64,000 nucleotides of DNA, taken from contig CP070761.1 in assembly GCA_020348985.1 (NCBI GenBank), forward strand, positions 1,521,249 to 1,585,248, read 5' to 3'. The notes under the pieces were generated by a model. That model saw only the letters and a program-made list of their open reading frames with translations. It was not told the origin of the DNA and made no database searches. The position numbers and the translations under genes were made by a program. This document shows positions 1-9,851 of this stretch, piece after piece (position 1 is the first letter of the stretch; each line of letters opens with the position of its first letter). The stretch comes from Candidatus Thorarchaeota archaeon (GTDB taxonomy: Archaea; Asgardarchaeota; Thorarchaeia; Thorarchaeales; Thorarchaeaceae).

Positions 1-2264
1 AACTCTTCAGAGGAATCGAACTCAATCGCCATGTCTGCGACACCCATCCAGTTGTGTGACACAAATTCATCGCCATTCTCGCCTGGTGTTGGATCGAAGC
101 CAACAATAGCCCACATGCCTTCAACAGACCATGTAATGTTGTCTTCCCACCTACCAGTCCGCTTGACGAAGTACTGGTCATCAAGTGTGTACGTGTTGCC
201 GTCAAGGTCAATCGCACCATCATCAGTGACTGTCCATACTGGAGGTTTGAAGTAGTCGATGTCGCCAAGACGAAGGTTGCTTGGACTCCAGAGTGTGTCG
301 CCTGTTATTTGGCGAATCGGGAACGTTACGCCATCGGGTGGTGCATAAACGGAATGAGTTCCGTTCGAAACTTCGAGATGTTCCTCAAAGCCCACAAAGA
401 TTGCCGATCTATCTAGAACCATTGATGGTGCTAGTTCATCGAAGCTGAAATCAACCTTCAGAACTGTGAGATCGTCTCCTATTTCAAAGTCAAACCCATG
501 CACATGGAATAGTGTTCCATTAATCTCTGAGTCAAATAGGATTGTGTCATCTGTTACAAGTGTGCCGTCACTCTGTTGCCAGATTCTTATCTTGAATTGC
601 GTCTTCGTGTAGTTCAACCCGGATACGAAATCTAGCGTCATCTGATATGTCACTTCAACCTGCCAATGATGAGATTCGTTGGAAGCCCCTCCGCTACCTA
701 ATACTTGGATGGTCATATTCTTGACTTCACTTGTTATGTTATAGTACCAATGTTGTCCAGATGGTTCATCATAACCACCATAGAACACAACTGATCCATT
801 AAGTGTGTCACCTGGCTTGTGAACAAGCATCGTCAGATTTAGCAGGTCGCCTTGGCTAGCCTGGCTGGCAATCTTGCCAAACTGGTTTAAGACAAAGGCC
901 TCAACAAAGTCAGATTTGTAGGCAAGCTTCACTGTTCCCTTGTCCTTAACCTCTGGTCTGACTGTCAGTCGTTCTCCGTCAGTCGCAGTTACCAGGGCCA
1001 ACTCCATTTCCGGCTGAATCACTCCGCCATCTTTGTATGGGTTGTGGTCCATGTTGGTTCTATTGGTGAAGTAACCTGCCCATTTCAGAGTGGTATTACC
1101 ATTGGAGTAGCCAGTTATAGTGTTGTTAACCACGAAGTACTCACTCATGTCAAGAGTGCTGTTGTATTCAATTCCGAAGTACGGGAACCATATTCCCACA
1201 TTCTCTTCGATTTCCGTCCATCGAAACTCTACATCAAGATATCCTGCCACCACGAATATCCCACTTGAGTTAAAGTGTAGGAACATTGTCGGCGACATGC
1301 CTGGCTGGTTTAGTGTCAGGTTCTTGGCATACACAACAGTCTCCATACTAGCATCTGGGTCAAACATACTCAATGGCCAACCAACTGGTTGTTCCCAAGT
1401 CAATTCTTTGGTGTAGTTCAGGTGGTGTTCGAAGAATGCAAAAGGAACAAGGACTTCACCTAGTTCCTTTCCCGCTTGGATAGTCACAACGAACGTGTCG
1501 TTGTCATTCACATAATGAATGATCTCTCCATCCACATTGGTAATCTCTGAGTAGTAGTAGCTGGGGAGTGAGAAGTCTCTAGGATTCACTACGGTGCCGA
1601 GAGCTATCGGTGGTGTCTCAAAGGATCCTGATTGAAGTCTTGAAAGCCATGAGGGAGATACGGGTCGACCGTCTTGATCGATTCCCTGCATGCCCGTCCA
1701 GAATACGGCCTCAACCACTGGTTCCACAAAGGTGATGTGAAACACTGTCTCGTACGCGTTGGTTGTTTCGGTGTATTCGCATTTGGCCTCATCTAGGTCC
1801 ATGAATTGACCTTGACTCGGTTCCTGACTTCCTGCTTCGTAGTTTAGACTCAGAACGTTCCAATGGTCCCTTGTCACATTATACTCAAGAACGAAAATCG
1901 GAGTTCTTGGAAGCCAAGTTGTGCCCCAGAAGTGAACCGTGTCAAGGGTATTCCCTTCACCTAGAAATGATTTGGGCATCGTTATGTTGACATACAGACT
2001 CGTATTCACTTCGACGTTGAAATTGTTCTCCGCGATACTTGTGAGATTGTCAGCATAACCCACCCAGACATCGGGTTGAGGCCCGAATACCCATTGTGAG
2101 TTCTCCTCGTTGTGGCTCGCATCTCGCGTTTCATCGACGACCTCCCAAATGACGCGAACGTATGGGTCGCCGTCCTGTGCATTTACTACGGCCACATTCG
2201 TTGCCGAGGCCGCTAGACTTGCGAGGAGCACTGCGATGAGAATCATGCTGTTCGATTTTCTCAT
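1..2264 (-). CDS. Secreted surface protein, partial (3' end outside window)
   Basis: An unbroken minus-strand frame runs from an ATG at 2264 to the window edge, about 754 codons with no stop. The N-terminus is a clear signal peptide: basic start, a hydrophobic run from Met7 to about residue 28, then an Ala-Gln-Asp cleavage-like site near residue 33. The rest is rich in beta-prone segments, aromatics and Asn-X-Ser/Thr sequons, as in archaeal S-layer or adhesin-type proteins. A GGAG site lies just upstream of the ATG. No catalytic motif was recognised and I cannot name a family. The C-terminus, where a membrane anchor would sit, is outside the window. The reading frame is certain; the surface role is inferred from the signal peptide and composition. 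Confidence 0.85.
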   Translation of the reverse strand, partial: MRKSNSMILIAVLLASLAASATNVAVVNAQDGDPYVRVIWEVVDETRDASHNEENSQWVFGPQPDVWVGYADNLTSIAENNFNVEVNTSLYVNITMPKSFLGEGNTLDTVHFWGTTWLPRTPIFVLEYNVTRDHWNVLSLNYEAGSQEPSQGQFMDLDEAKCEYTETTNAYETVFHITFVEPVVEAVFWTGMQGIDQDGRPVSPSWLSRLQSGSFETPPIALGTVVNPRDFSLPSYYYSEITNVDGEIIHYVNDNDTFVVTIQAGKELGEVLVPFAFFEHHLNYTKELTWEQPVGWPLSMFDPDASMETVVYAKNLTLNQPGMSPTMFLHFNSSGIFVVAGYLDVEFRWTEIEENVGIWFPYFGIEYNSTLDMSEYFVVNNTITGYSNGNTTLKWAGYFTNRTNMDHNPYKDGGVIQPEMELALVTATDGERLTVRPEVKDKGTVKLAYKSDFVEAFVLNQFGKIASQASQGDLLNLTMLVHKPGDTLNGSVVFYGGYDEPSGQHWYYNITSEVKNMTIQVLGSGGASNESHHWQVEVTYQMTLDFVSGLNYTKTQFKIRIWQQSDGTLVTDDTILFDSEINGTLFHVHGFDFEIGDDLTVLKVDFSFDELAPSMVLDRSAIFVGFEEHLEVSNGTHSVYAPPDGVTFPIRQITGDTLWSPSNLRLGDIDYFKPPVWTVTDDGAIDLDGNTYTLDDQYFVKRTGRWEDNITWSVEGMWAIVGFDPTPGENGDEFVSHNWMGVADMAIEFDSSEE

Positions 2265-2448
2265 TACTATATCTCCTGATTATGAACACTGCACACGCGC
2301 TGTCCAATGGTAATTGTGAGCGTGCATGCACATGCTCGGTGTCGGTGATTACCCAGGTCGTCGAACATGGTAACCACTGATGGAAAAACCGACAAAACTG
2401 CAAGATAGTTGCAGCCCGACAGCATATTAACCTATGTTCGACATCGGT

Positions 2449-4464
2449 CTATAGCTCTTCGAAATAGACTCTCAGCAACTCCGCTACATTTCTGGCTCGG
2501 GATACGCATCCCCGGTCGCGATGTGGTGTGGCACCATCGAACATTCCTGACACAGTACCAAGGCTACCTCTTCTCACAGTACTCAGTACTGGTCTGAAGA
2601 AAGCCTCTTCTGCGAACTTCCGGTTTTCTCGTGTCCGTCCGTTGACGGCAAGATATGCAGAGATGAATGGACCAATCAGCCACGGGTGTACTGTTCCTTG
2701 ATGCGTTGAGCCAGCGCGGGCACGTGGGCCCCCTGTGTTTGACCGAGCGAATCTTCGATCCTTGGGAGAAAGCGTTCTTAACCCATATGGTGTAAGTAGC
2801 TCATCCGTGACCATCTTAAGAACCGACCTCGCCTCTCCCTCATCTAGAAGTGGATATGGGAGACTTAATGCAAAGATTTGATTCGGCCTAAGGGACTTAT
2901 CAACGCCTGTATCTGAGACGACATCATATAGATAGCCTAGCTCTTCGTCCCAGAAGGTCTGCACGAAGGCCTCTCGAACCCACTGGGCAATGGCAAGAAA
3001 CTCGAATGGATCTCTTCCAACCATCTCGGACAACTCCCCCATCGCCATTAGTGCGTTGAACCAGAGCGCATTAACCTCAACACACTTCCCAATTCGAGGA
3101 GTTGCCGTCCAGCTCCCGATTCTCTCATTCATCCAAGATACTTCAACGCCCTCAAGTCCTGAGGCAATCAATCCATCGTGATCTTCGTGTATGTTATACT
3201 TCGTCCCAGTTCGAAATGAAGTGATTATTGAGTCGCACGTGTCCCATATTAGTCCCCGCAAAAACTCCATGTCGCTTGTGACGCGCATGTAATTCCGCAC
3301 ATCAAGAATGTACCAAAGTGATGCGTCAACTGAATCGTATTCGGGCTGAATTCCTCGATCTGGGAAGTCATTGGCAACGAGTCCATATCTAGAGTGTCTT
3401 GCATAGGTGAGTAAAATGGCGCGTGCATCTTGGAACCTGCTGACGGCAACAGTGAGACCTGGATGAGATACTAGCGCATCATGACCGATGTCAGCAAGCT
3501 GATGATAACCTGCTATTACTGAACGGGTTCCGGTCGAGGCTCTATCGACAATGAATGAGTCGGCATTGTAGATGAGCCATTCAATGTCCTCATCCCGCTC
3601 CTTCTCTGTCAGGGCGTATGCTCTTTCATTGAGTATCTTTCGTCGCTTTAGCTCTTCGAATCTTATCTTCGCAAAATCCTTTCTTCCTGCCTTTGCAAGT
3701 GAACCTAGTTCATCCATCAGTTCCTTTCTAGTTGGTCCAACAGCGAAAAGGAATGATAGGAAATGAGATCCTTCCTCGAGCACGGTGTGGAAAACTCCAG
3801 GAATATAGAGCTGTTCTTCGTGAGGTGTGCCCTCGGCCTTGTCCCTTCGGTATACCTGTCTCTCAGTGATTCTGATCTCTGAAGGTGCGTAGTCAGCGTC
3901 CGGAGTGTAACCTAACATCCAAGGACTGCTGGGTCTGTCATCAAAAGACAGGTAGGTGTTGTCATCTAGCGCTTCACTTTGTGGTGTAAAATCAAGATGC
4001 GGGGGTCTCGCATGCAGATCTCTACAAGTCTGAACTGGTGTTACCGTGAACACTGTTTCTTCATTTGTTGCCACTTCATAATTGACAACAGTGAGGTTTC
4101 TCCGATATGACATATAGATAGTTTTGTCAATTTTCACACCATCGGTCTGGAAAGTCATCTGAGGGAGAGGGTTGAGTGCGAACCGTTGGAGGTTTCGATA
4201 TCCTCGTTGCACTACTCCTTTCACAGTCTCCTCACTGCTTAGGTTGACCTCGCCTTCCGAAGTAGCAACTACTTCGTCCAGCCTAGAAAGAGTGAGCCAT
4301 CTGTCAACAGGGGGACTAAGCGATGAAACCAATAGACCATGATAGCCACGCGTGTTTAGACCAACCACGGTCGATGATGCATAGCCTCCAAGGCCGTTTG
4401 TATACAGCCATTCGAATGTCACGGCTCGATTGAGCCTGAGATCTGCATCTTCAAGCACTATCAC
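2449..4464 (-). CDS. Glycogen debranching enzyme, archaeal type (amylo-alpha-1,6-glucosidase)
   Basis: At 671 residues this matches archaeal/bacterial glycogen debranching enzymes of the GH133 type, which hydrolyse alpha-1,6 branch glucose of glycogen in the cytosol. The N-terminal sandwich domain carries the family hallmark around residues 18-45 (WLYTNGLGGYASST, then NTRGYHGLL). The C-terminal (alpha/alpha)6 part includes a conserved-looking GLEGVEVSWMNERIG stretch near residue 430, and HQGTVHPWLIGPF near the end. The start is GTG at 4464, with another GTG two codons on; no strong ribosome site is visible, so the message may be leaderless. It is divergent from the MFS transporter gene. No other glycogen gene is adjacent. 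Confidence 0.9.
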   Translation of the reverse strand: MIVLEDADLRLNRAVTFEWLYTNGLGGYASSTVVGLNTRGYHGLLVSSLSPPVDRWLTLSRLDEVVATSEGEVNLSSEETVKGVVQRGYRNLQRFALNPLPQMTFQTDGVKIDKTIYMSYRRNLTVVNYEVATNEETVFTVTPVQTCRDLHARPPHLDFTPQSEALDDNTYLSFDDRPSSPWMLGYTPDADYAPSEIRITERQVYRRDKAEGTPHEEQLYIPGVFHTVLEEGSHFLSFLFAVGPTRKELMDELGSLAKAGRKDFAKIRFEELKRRKILNERAYALTEKERDEDIEWLIYNADSFIVDRASTGTRSVIAGYHQLADIGHDALVSHPGLTVAVSRFQDARAILLTYARHSRYGLVANDFPDRGIQPEYDSVDASLWYILDVRNYMRVTSDMEFLRGLIWDTCDSIITSFRTGTKYNIHEDHDGLIASGLEGVEVSWMNERIGSWTATPRIGKCVEVNALWFNALMAMGELSEMVGRDPFEFLAIAQWVREAFVQTFWDEELGYLYDVVSDTGVDKSLRPNQIFALSLPYPLLDEGEARSVLKMVTDELLTPYGLRTLSPKDRRFARSNTGGPRARAGSTHQGTVHPWLIGPFISAYLAVNGRTRENRKFAEEAFFRPVLSTVRRGSLGTVSGMFDGATPHRDRGCVSRARNVAELLRVYFEEL

Positions 4465-4560
4465 TATTCAGGGCCCCAGATTTTCATCCTTGTCTTGGAG
4501 GACTTTGATATTAGACTTTAAGCATTACCGGAAAACAACATCTACTGAGACAGATATCTC

Positions 4561-4570
4561 CTTATATCGC
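4561..4570 (+). promoter_or_regulatory. TATA-like box for the MFS transporter gene
   Basis: The AT-rich CTTATATCGC lies about 40-55 nt before the preferred TTG starts of the MFS gene. Archaeal TATA boxes sit about 25 nt before the transcript start, so transcription would begin near 4590. That argues against the far-upstream TTG at 4430, which overlaps the divergent gene. Confidence 0.45.
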
Positions 4571-4609
4571 AAGAAGCGACCGACTGCTAGCAACGAGCGA
4601 GGCTACAGA

Positions 4610-5926
4610 TTGTCGGAAGAAGGGTTGCACTCCACAGAAACAGGTGATTCTTCAGACATCCTTGTCGGCAGACCCGAATCCATTCTTGGTTTGAGCCGCA
4701 ATCTATGGCGGCTTGCACTTGTTGTTGGTGTCGCTCAATTCTCATCGAGCATCTGGAGTTGGCAGTTCGCGATCTTCTTGGAAACGATAATTGAACCCTG
4801 GCAGATGGGCCTGACGTTCTCAATCGGAATCATCGCTTCAAGCCTCGGATTCCCACTTTCAGGCATGATTTCTGATATGATTGGAAGAAAGCGAACAATG
4901 GCCTTGGCATTCCTGCCTATGATAATAGGTCTGGTCTTGCTGTCATACTTCTCTGTTTGGCCCTTCATTCCAGTCTATTACGCATTCATACAATTCGGGT
5001 GGAGTTTTGTGCTGATTAGCTCGAGAGCTGTGCCTGCAGATGAAATAGCTCAAGATGATGGTAGGGATGCGGCAAAGAGGTTCACTATGGTTCTTATGCC
5101 GGCTTTTTTCATTGATGGACTAGCTCCAATGCTTGGAGCATTTCTGATAACTTTCGGATTTGAATCAAGACACTTGATGCTTCTTGGTACCGGTGGTGCA
5201 TTCTTGGCCATGGTAGCAACACTTGTGGTGGTAAGAGAATCGCTTGTCGAGGCAATACAAGAAAAGGCCAGAGTAGGTCCGAAAGTGCCTTTGCGAGAGT
5301 TGGGAAGCAATTTCTGGAAGCTTGTTGGCGGACTGATGTTGTTCTATTTCGCCTTCAACATTTCCATACCATACTTGGGAAATCTGGCAACCAATCCAGT
5401 CTCTGGATGGGGGCTGGATACAGCAACTTTCGGTTATGCATGGAGTGCATTTTCTCTAACTGGCGCCATCCTCATCTATGCTGCAAGTAGTCTAGCAGAC
5501 AAGAACGTCAAGGTCGGGCTTTCGGTGGCCTTGTTCTGGAATGCAGTCATGTTCCTTGCTCTAAGTGTGGGGACTGGAGCTTCGCTGATGATAGCTCTCA
5601 ACATAGTGTGGGCATTTCCAGTCATGATGTGGCTTGGTGCAGAAAGAGCTCTAATTGTGGCTGATGTGAGCGAACAGATGAAGGGGCGTGCCTTGGGATT
5701 CTTCGCAGTTGTGATGAATCTCACATACATAATAGCTGCCCCACTCGGAGCCTGGGTCTGGGCAACTTATGGCAGCCTCAGGTTTCTGTACTATGTGAGC
5801 GGCATTCTGTGCATCTTGGCCATTATTCCGGCCGTGGCTGCGTTCAAGTGGATGAAAGCACCTGCCAAGCATGTGGACTCCAAACATCCCGATGAAGTCA
5901 CTAGAGCCCCCGGAGACCTGCTATAA
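4610..5926 (+). CDS. Major facilitator superfamily transporter
   Basis: A polytopic protein of about 438 residues with roughly 12 hydrophobic segments, the size of MFS carriers. The loop after the second helix holds the MFS motif A, GMISDMIGRKRT. The substrate is unknown; no neighbour gives a specific clue. The frame is open back to a TTG at 4430, but that would overlap the divergent debranching-enzyme gene and adds a hydrophilic tail with no family look. A TATA-like box at 4561 favours TTG at 4610 or 4625, the latter preceded by GGAAGAAGGG. The start is therefore uncertain by tens of codons; family assignment is secure. Confidence 0.8.
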   Translation: MSEEGLHSTETGDSSDILVGRPESILGLSRNLWRLALVVGVAQFSSSIWSWQFAIFLETIIEPWQMGLTFSIGIIASSLGFPLSGMISDMIGRKRTMALAFLPMIIGLVLLSYFSVWPFIPVYYAFIQFGWSFVLISSRAVPADEIAQDDGRDAAKRFTMVLMPAFFIDGLAPMLGAFLITFGFESRHLMLLGTGGAFLAMVATLVVVRESLVEAIQEKARVGPKVPLRELGSNFWKLVGGLMLFYFAFNISIPYLGNLATNPVSGWGLDTATFGYAWSAFSLTGAILIYAASSLADKNVKVGLSVALFWNAVMFLALSVGTGASLMIALNIVWAFPVMMWLGAERALIVADVSEQMKGRALGFFAVVMNLTYIIAAPLGAWVWATYGSLRFLYYVSGILCILAIIPAVAAFKWMKAPAKHVDSKHPDEVTRAPGDLL

Positions 5927-6004
5927 CTCCACGCTCGGCCAAGTCGAGCAATCCGCTTATTAGAAAACGAAAGAACAGGATTCAAGACGTGGTGTGGAAG
6001 CCAA

Positions 6005-7918
6005 GTGACTGAAGAAGGTTCACCAGTAGGACGCAAGCTCAGGCGCACAGGTGATTTGCTTCTGGGGGGGGCTGAGAAGCAAGTTCAGAGCTATCGAACT
6101 CGCTTCAACAAACTTGTTGGATGCTATGACTCGTTCTTATCACGCCTCGTTCTATCATATACTCCACAAGACATTGATTTCAGCTTTATCGATTCCTTCT
6201 TCGGAAAGAGGAATCTGAGATTTGCAGGGATTGACGGAACTATTGGGAAACACCCAGTATTCGATCTGGTGATCTTCTTCGCCGGAGCCTATCCAGCATA
6301 TGGCTCGATTGGGATAGATGACGATGGTAACATGAAGCTCAAGTATGAAGAGAAGTACTTGGAGCGGGGTATTGGTGTGTCTAGTGTCCTGCCCATATAT
6401 GTTAATGAGATTCCATTGGTGGACCAGACGATTCTAACGAGAGACGAAGAAGGCGAGATTGATGATTCCATCGGTTACAATGATTCTTGGATCATAGATA
6501 ATTCTGCATTTGCCGACTACTTGATGGGGCTATCCGAGTTCTATTTGGCGTACAAGCTTGTCAACTCAGATGATCCGATTGACATCTTGCTTCTCGATAG
6601 AACATGCTCTTCAGAGATTTCTTCATTCCATTTCGAAACTTCTGACCAAAGGGTCAATCTTGATCGAGAAAGCGGACTTCTTGGGGCAAACATCGAAGGA
6701 AACCCATTCACAAAGACAGAATGGGTTCTTACCAGAAGGCTAATCGGCAACTCATTACTTGGTACGCCACCTCCCAGAGGAGAGTACATGCTTCCCAGTA
6801 TTGTAGCCCTACTACAAGAGGAAGGAAGCCTTTCACGTGAGGAGATTTCACAGAAGCTTGGGATTGACAATCCATCAAGAGAGGCACGGCTCGATAGAGA
6901 ACTCGAGCTGGGTATGCGATCTAGCAACTCACTTGGAGCGGCGATAGTACGCAAAGGAGATAGGTTCAGCCTGAAGTCCGAAATCAGAGATCTTTACAGA
7001 CGCATCAGAGTTTTGGTAGAAGAAGTCTGCGAGAGGATCTTCTCAGAGGACCCGAACATCACCGTTGACGATCGCTTCAAAGTGAATTCGAGATGGCTCA
7101 CTACGACTGATCTCGCGTTCCTGAGTTTGGCTTCATTGTTCCTAATGATGACCAAATGCTGGAAAAATCGAACATTGCTTGTTGGGGTGGCAAAGGATTC
7201 CTCAGCCAGAGATCTCAGAAGGCAGCTGCTTCCCGTGCTGAACCATGTTGGTCTCTTCGAAGGTAGTTTTTCTGACTACAGTGAAGATACACCAGATACG
7301 GATCGCATGATACTCCAGTGGGTGTCTATGCAAGAGAGAGACAAGCTCGCAATACCGTGGGCGACATGTGAATATGACACCGCCTTCAAGACAATTGTAC
7401 CACACTTCGATAGGGTTGCAGATAGAGTATCAGGTGCACGTCGAAACCAGATTTCACTAGAGAAGACATTCGTAAAGTCGTACTTCCAATTGTGTCAAGC
7501 AGCAACTGACGCCAAGCTCAGAAGCAACGTTTTGCTGTACGATCGCCTGGTGTACCCCAACTTCGATGATCAGGAATCGCATATGTTGAAGCTCTATCAC
7601 GATTACACAAGTGACCCAGCGGAACCTGAACCGATTGAGCTTATCACCTATCTGGAGAAGAAGAATCCAATTCAAGCATTTGTCGTCAATCTCTTCGCAT
7701 GCATGACCAGCAACAGTATTCCAGATCTCTTTGGTCACTTGAAGCCGCTCTACATAGCAGACAAGGTCGCGAAGTACTACTACAACCAATTCGACACAAT
7801 GATGAGGAGTGCAAGAAGCTGGCTATTCAACAAGCCTGAGCTGCGTGAATTCCTATTCTATCTCAGTTCATTTAGAGAGAGGAGGTCAGACATTGAGCAA
7901 ACAAGAAGAAGTTCCTAG
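6005..7918 (+). CDS. NurA-domain-like nuclease, large form with winged-helix insert
   Basis: A 637-residue protein. Residues near 72-81 read FAGIDGTIG, matching the first NurA acidic motif (Asp77). DILLLDRTCS near 193-202 fits the second (Asp198). NurA is a 5'-3' exo/endonuclease that works with the HerA helicase in archaeal DNA end processing. The pairing is supported here: the next gene is HerA-like and overlaps the 3' end by 26 nt. Usual NurA proteins are around 300-400 residues, so this one is much longer. Residues about 265-320 (LPSIVALLQEEGSLSREEIS and following) look like a winged helix inserted between the motifs and the C-terminal half. The start is GTG at 6005. NurA assignment rests on two motifs plus context and is moderate. 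Confidence 0.65.
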   Translation: MTEEGSPVGRKLRRTGDLLLGGAEKQVQSYRTRFNKLVGCYDSFLSRLVLSYTPQDIDFSFIDSFFGKRNLRFAGIDGTIGKHPVFDLVIFFAGAYPAYGSIGIDDDGNMKLKYEEKYLERGIGVSSVLPIYVNEIPLVDQTILTRDEEGEIDDSIGYNDSWIIDNSAFADYLMGLSEFYLAYKLVNSDDPIDILLLDRTCSSEISSFHFETSDQRVNLDRESGLLGANIEGNPFTKTEWVLTRRLIGNSLLGTPPPRGEYMLPSIVALLQEEGSLSREEISQKLGIDNPSREARLDRELELGMRSSNSLGAAIVRKGDRFSLKSEIRDLYRRIRVLVEEVCERIFSEDPNITVDDRFKVNSRWLTTTDLAFLSLASLFLMMTKCWKNRTLLVGVAKDSSARDLRRQLLPVLNHVGLFEGSFSDYSEDTPDTDRMILQWVSMQERDKLAIPWATCEYDTAFKTIVPHFDRVADRVSGARRNQISLEKTFVKSYFQLCQAATDAKLRSNVLLYDRLVYPNFDDQESHMLKLYHDYTSDPAEPEPIELITYLEKKNPIQAFVVNLFACMTSNSIPDLFGHLKPLYIADKVAKYYYNQFDTMMRSARSWLFNKPELREFLFYLSSFRERRSDIEQTRRSS

Positions 7919-9767
7919 GGAGTTGTTTACAGACTTTGATGGGCAATTCGATGGCGTACTCGCCAGAGTCATTCCTGTGGCAGCAAACTACACTTCAGAA
8001 TGGGCGGGGTCTGCCGCTCGTTACGATTGTAGAATCAAGGTGAGGTATCACAAAGAGCTTGTGGCACAACTAGAGGAGGGAATGATGGTTGCTGTCCCGA
8101 ATTTCAAGGGACAGTCTGAAAGGTCTTCGAAACACGGTGAGCGCAGATTCACCGTGATGGTCATCAGCAAGGTATGGCCACAGCACTATGGATTGGGAGG
8201 AGTCAGTGACAGCCATTACTTCCCGGTGCAAATGGAGATAATCGAGCAAGCCGTACCAGACTGGTCAACTGACGACCAAGCCACCATGATGGTTCAGATG
8301 ACAGCCATTCCAATCAACTACGACCTTTGTCTGCACGCCTCTGGTGAAGTTGAATTCAGGAAGGGATTCTCCTATCCACTAATTGGCGCAAGAGTACACG
8401 TCATCAACATGAAGACTGTCGATTGGATCTACAATAGCAGGGTGAAAGACGCCATTGGTTTCACCAAGAAGTTCACATCTCCTGACCCTCGAAAAGATCC
8501 TCGTGTTGGGACGTTACGCATGTTCATGGAATCAGACACCAAGATCCCAATCTATGTTGACCTTCAGAAACTAGTTCGATATCACTTTGGTGTCTTCTCT
8601 TTCACTGGAGGAGGAAAAAGCAATCTCCTTTCGAATCTGTTCCGGCGGCTCATTTACCATTCGAAGGATACAAAGATAGTGATTTTCGACATTAGCTCAG
8701 AGTATTCATTCCTTCTTTGCGATGTGTTTTCTGATCCTAAGATTCCTTCAAAGATTATCCTAGAAGAAGAAGCAAGAAATGCTGAGGAATTTGCGAAGTC
8801 GATTGTAAAACCAAGGGATTTCGAAGATGACCCCGAAGCAGAAGCGGCTCTGAAGCAGGTCTTCGAAAGCGGGCAGGTCACATTCTACAATCGCCCTCTT
8901 ACACAAGTCCCTACTTTTGGTGGCGTTCTTACAGAGATTAGTGGGATGAGTTCTGCGGTGCCCGCAGATCGTCCGACATACCTCCAAGCACTCGATGAGA
9001 TTCTCCACATGGTGACAGACTGGATGGAAGAGAACAATCTCTCGGAGCAGGACAAGTTGTCAGAAGCCTTCATTGACGAATTCGACTCTGCCGCAAAGGA
9101 AGCTGTTGAGAAGTTCTCGGTATACAAGGGCGCCGCACTCTCCGCATGGGCAAATACAAGGTCAACACTCAAGGCTGCTATGAAGAGAGCTGCTACCGCC
9201 AAGTCGACTGGAGTGACCGTGAAGGACATAGTCAAGATGCTAGGAGGTCCTGAGAGAATTGTGTGCATCTCGATGGCAGACCCTGACACGCTGAGGGATA
9301 TCGTGATAAGGTTGACTGGTGCTGCGCTCAGATACAGGAAACGCAACTTCGAGATCAAACCACAGATTCTATTCGTCTTTGATGAAGCCCAAGAGTTCAT
9401 TCCCTCAAAGGCCACAGGTGCCTTGGAGAGATGTAGCAATGCAGTGGAGCGCTTACTTCGACAGGGAAGGAAGTATGGCCTTGGCGGAGTAATTGCGACG
9501 CAACGAATCGCATACTTGAACACAAACATTATGCAACAATTGCATACTTTCTTCGTTGGAACACTGCCCAGACCATACGACAGAACGGTGGTTAGTAGTT
9601 CATTTCAGATTGACCTGAGCATTCTTGACAAAACACTTGAGTTCCCACCAGGTTCGTGGTTGCTTTCTAGTTACATCGCCACAGGACTGGACAACGTTCC
9701 AGTCTTCATAGCTGCCGACAATTCTGAGGATGTCATCAGGGAGCACCTTCAACCAGCCTCGTCGTGA
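7893..9767 (+). CDS. HerA-like hexameric DNA helicase/translocase ATPase
   Basis: About 624 residues. An N-terminal beta-rich region (HAS-barrel position, about 1-200) precedes a RecA/FtsK-HerA fold. Walker A is FTGGGKSNL near residue 237, and Walker B is FVFDEAQEF with its Asp near 497. In the C-terminal part LLRQGRKYGLGGVIATQR is typical of HerA/VirB4-type ATPases. HerA pumps DNA and drives NurA resection. The start is TTG at 7893: GGAGGT lies 6 nt upstream at 7881-7886, whereas the longer GTG start at 7809 lies wholly inside the upstream gene. The 26-nt overlap implies translational coupling. Mre11 and Rad50 are not in this window. Confidence 0.88.
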   Translation: MSKQEEVPRELFTDFDGQFDGVLARVIPVAANYTSEWAGSAARYDCRIKVRYHKELVAQLEEGMMVAVPNFKGQSERSSKHGERRFTVMVISKVWPQHYGLGGVSDSHYFPVQMEIIEQAVPDWSTDDQATMMVQMTAIPINYDLCLHASGEVEFRKGFSYPLIGARVHVINMKTVDWIYNSRVKDAIGFTKKFTSPDPRKDPRVGTLRMFMESDTKIPIYVDLQKLVRYHFGVFSFTGGGKSNLLSNLFRRLIYHSKDTKIVIFDISSEYSFLLCDVFSDPKIPSKIILEEEARNAEEFAKSIVKPRDFEDDPEAEAALKQVFESGQVTFYNRPLTQVPTFGGVLTEISGMSSAVPADRPTYLQALDEILHMVTDWMEENNLSEQDKLSEAFIDEFDSAAKEAVEKFSVYKGAALSAWANTRSTLKAAMKRAATAKSTGVTVKDIVKMLGGPERIVCISMADPDTLRDIVIRLTGAALRYRKRNFEIKPQILFVFDEAQEFIPSKATGALERCSNAVERLLRQGRKYGLGGVIATQRIAYLNTNIMQQLHTFFVGTLPRPYDRTVVSSSFQIDLSILDKTLEFPPGSWLLSSYIATGLDNVPVFIAADNSEDVIREHLQPASS

Positions 9768-9798
9768 GATTGCGTTGGCGCATCACGAGTCCGGCACC

Positions 9799-9808
9799 GT
9801 TAAATATG
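9799..9808 (+). promoter_or_regulatory. TATA-like box for the FrhB-like gene
   Basis: GTTAAATATG lies about 45-50 nt before the ATG at 9852, with a purine-rich GAGGGGAT ribosome site in between. The spacing fits an archaeal promoter with a leader of roughly 25 nt. Confidence 0.5.
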
Positions 9809-9851
9809 GGCAGTAGAAAATCGCGCCCGAGTCGACCGAGGGGATAGTCGA

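Noticed and set aside
8885..9529. A 214-codon antisense frame opposite the HerA-like gene
   Set aside because: The sense strand carries clear Walker motifs; the antisense product has no recognisable features.
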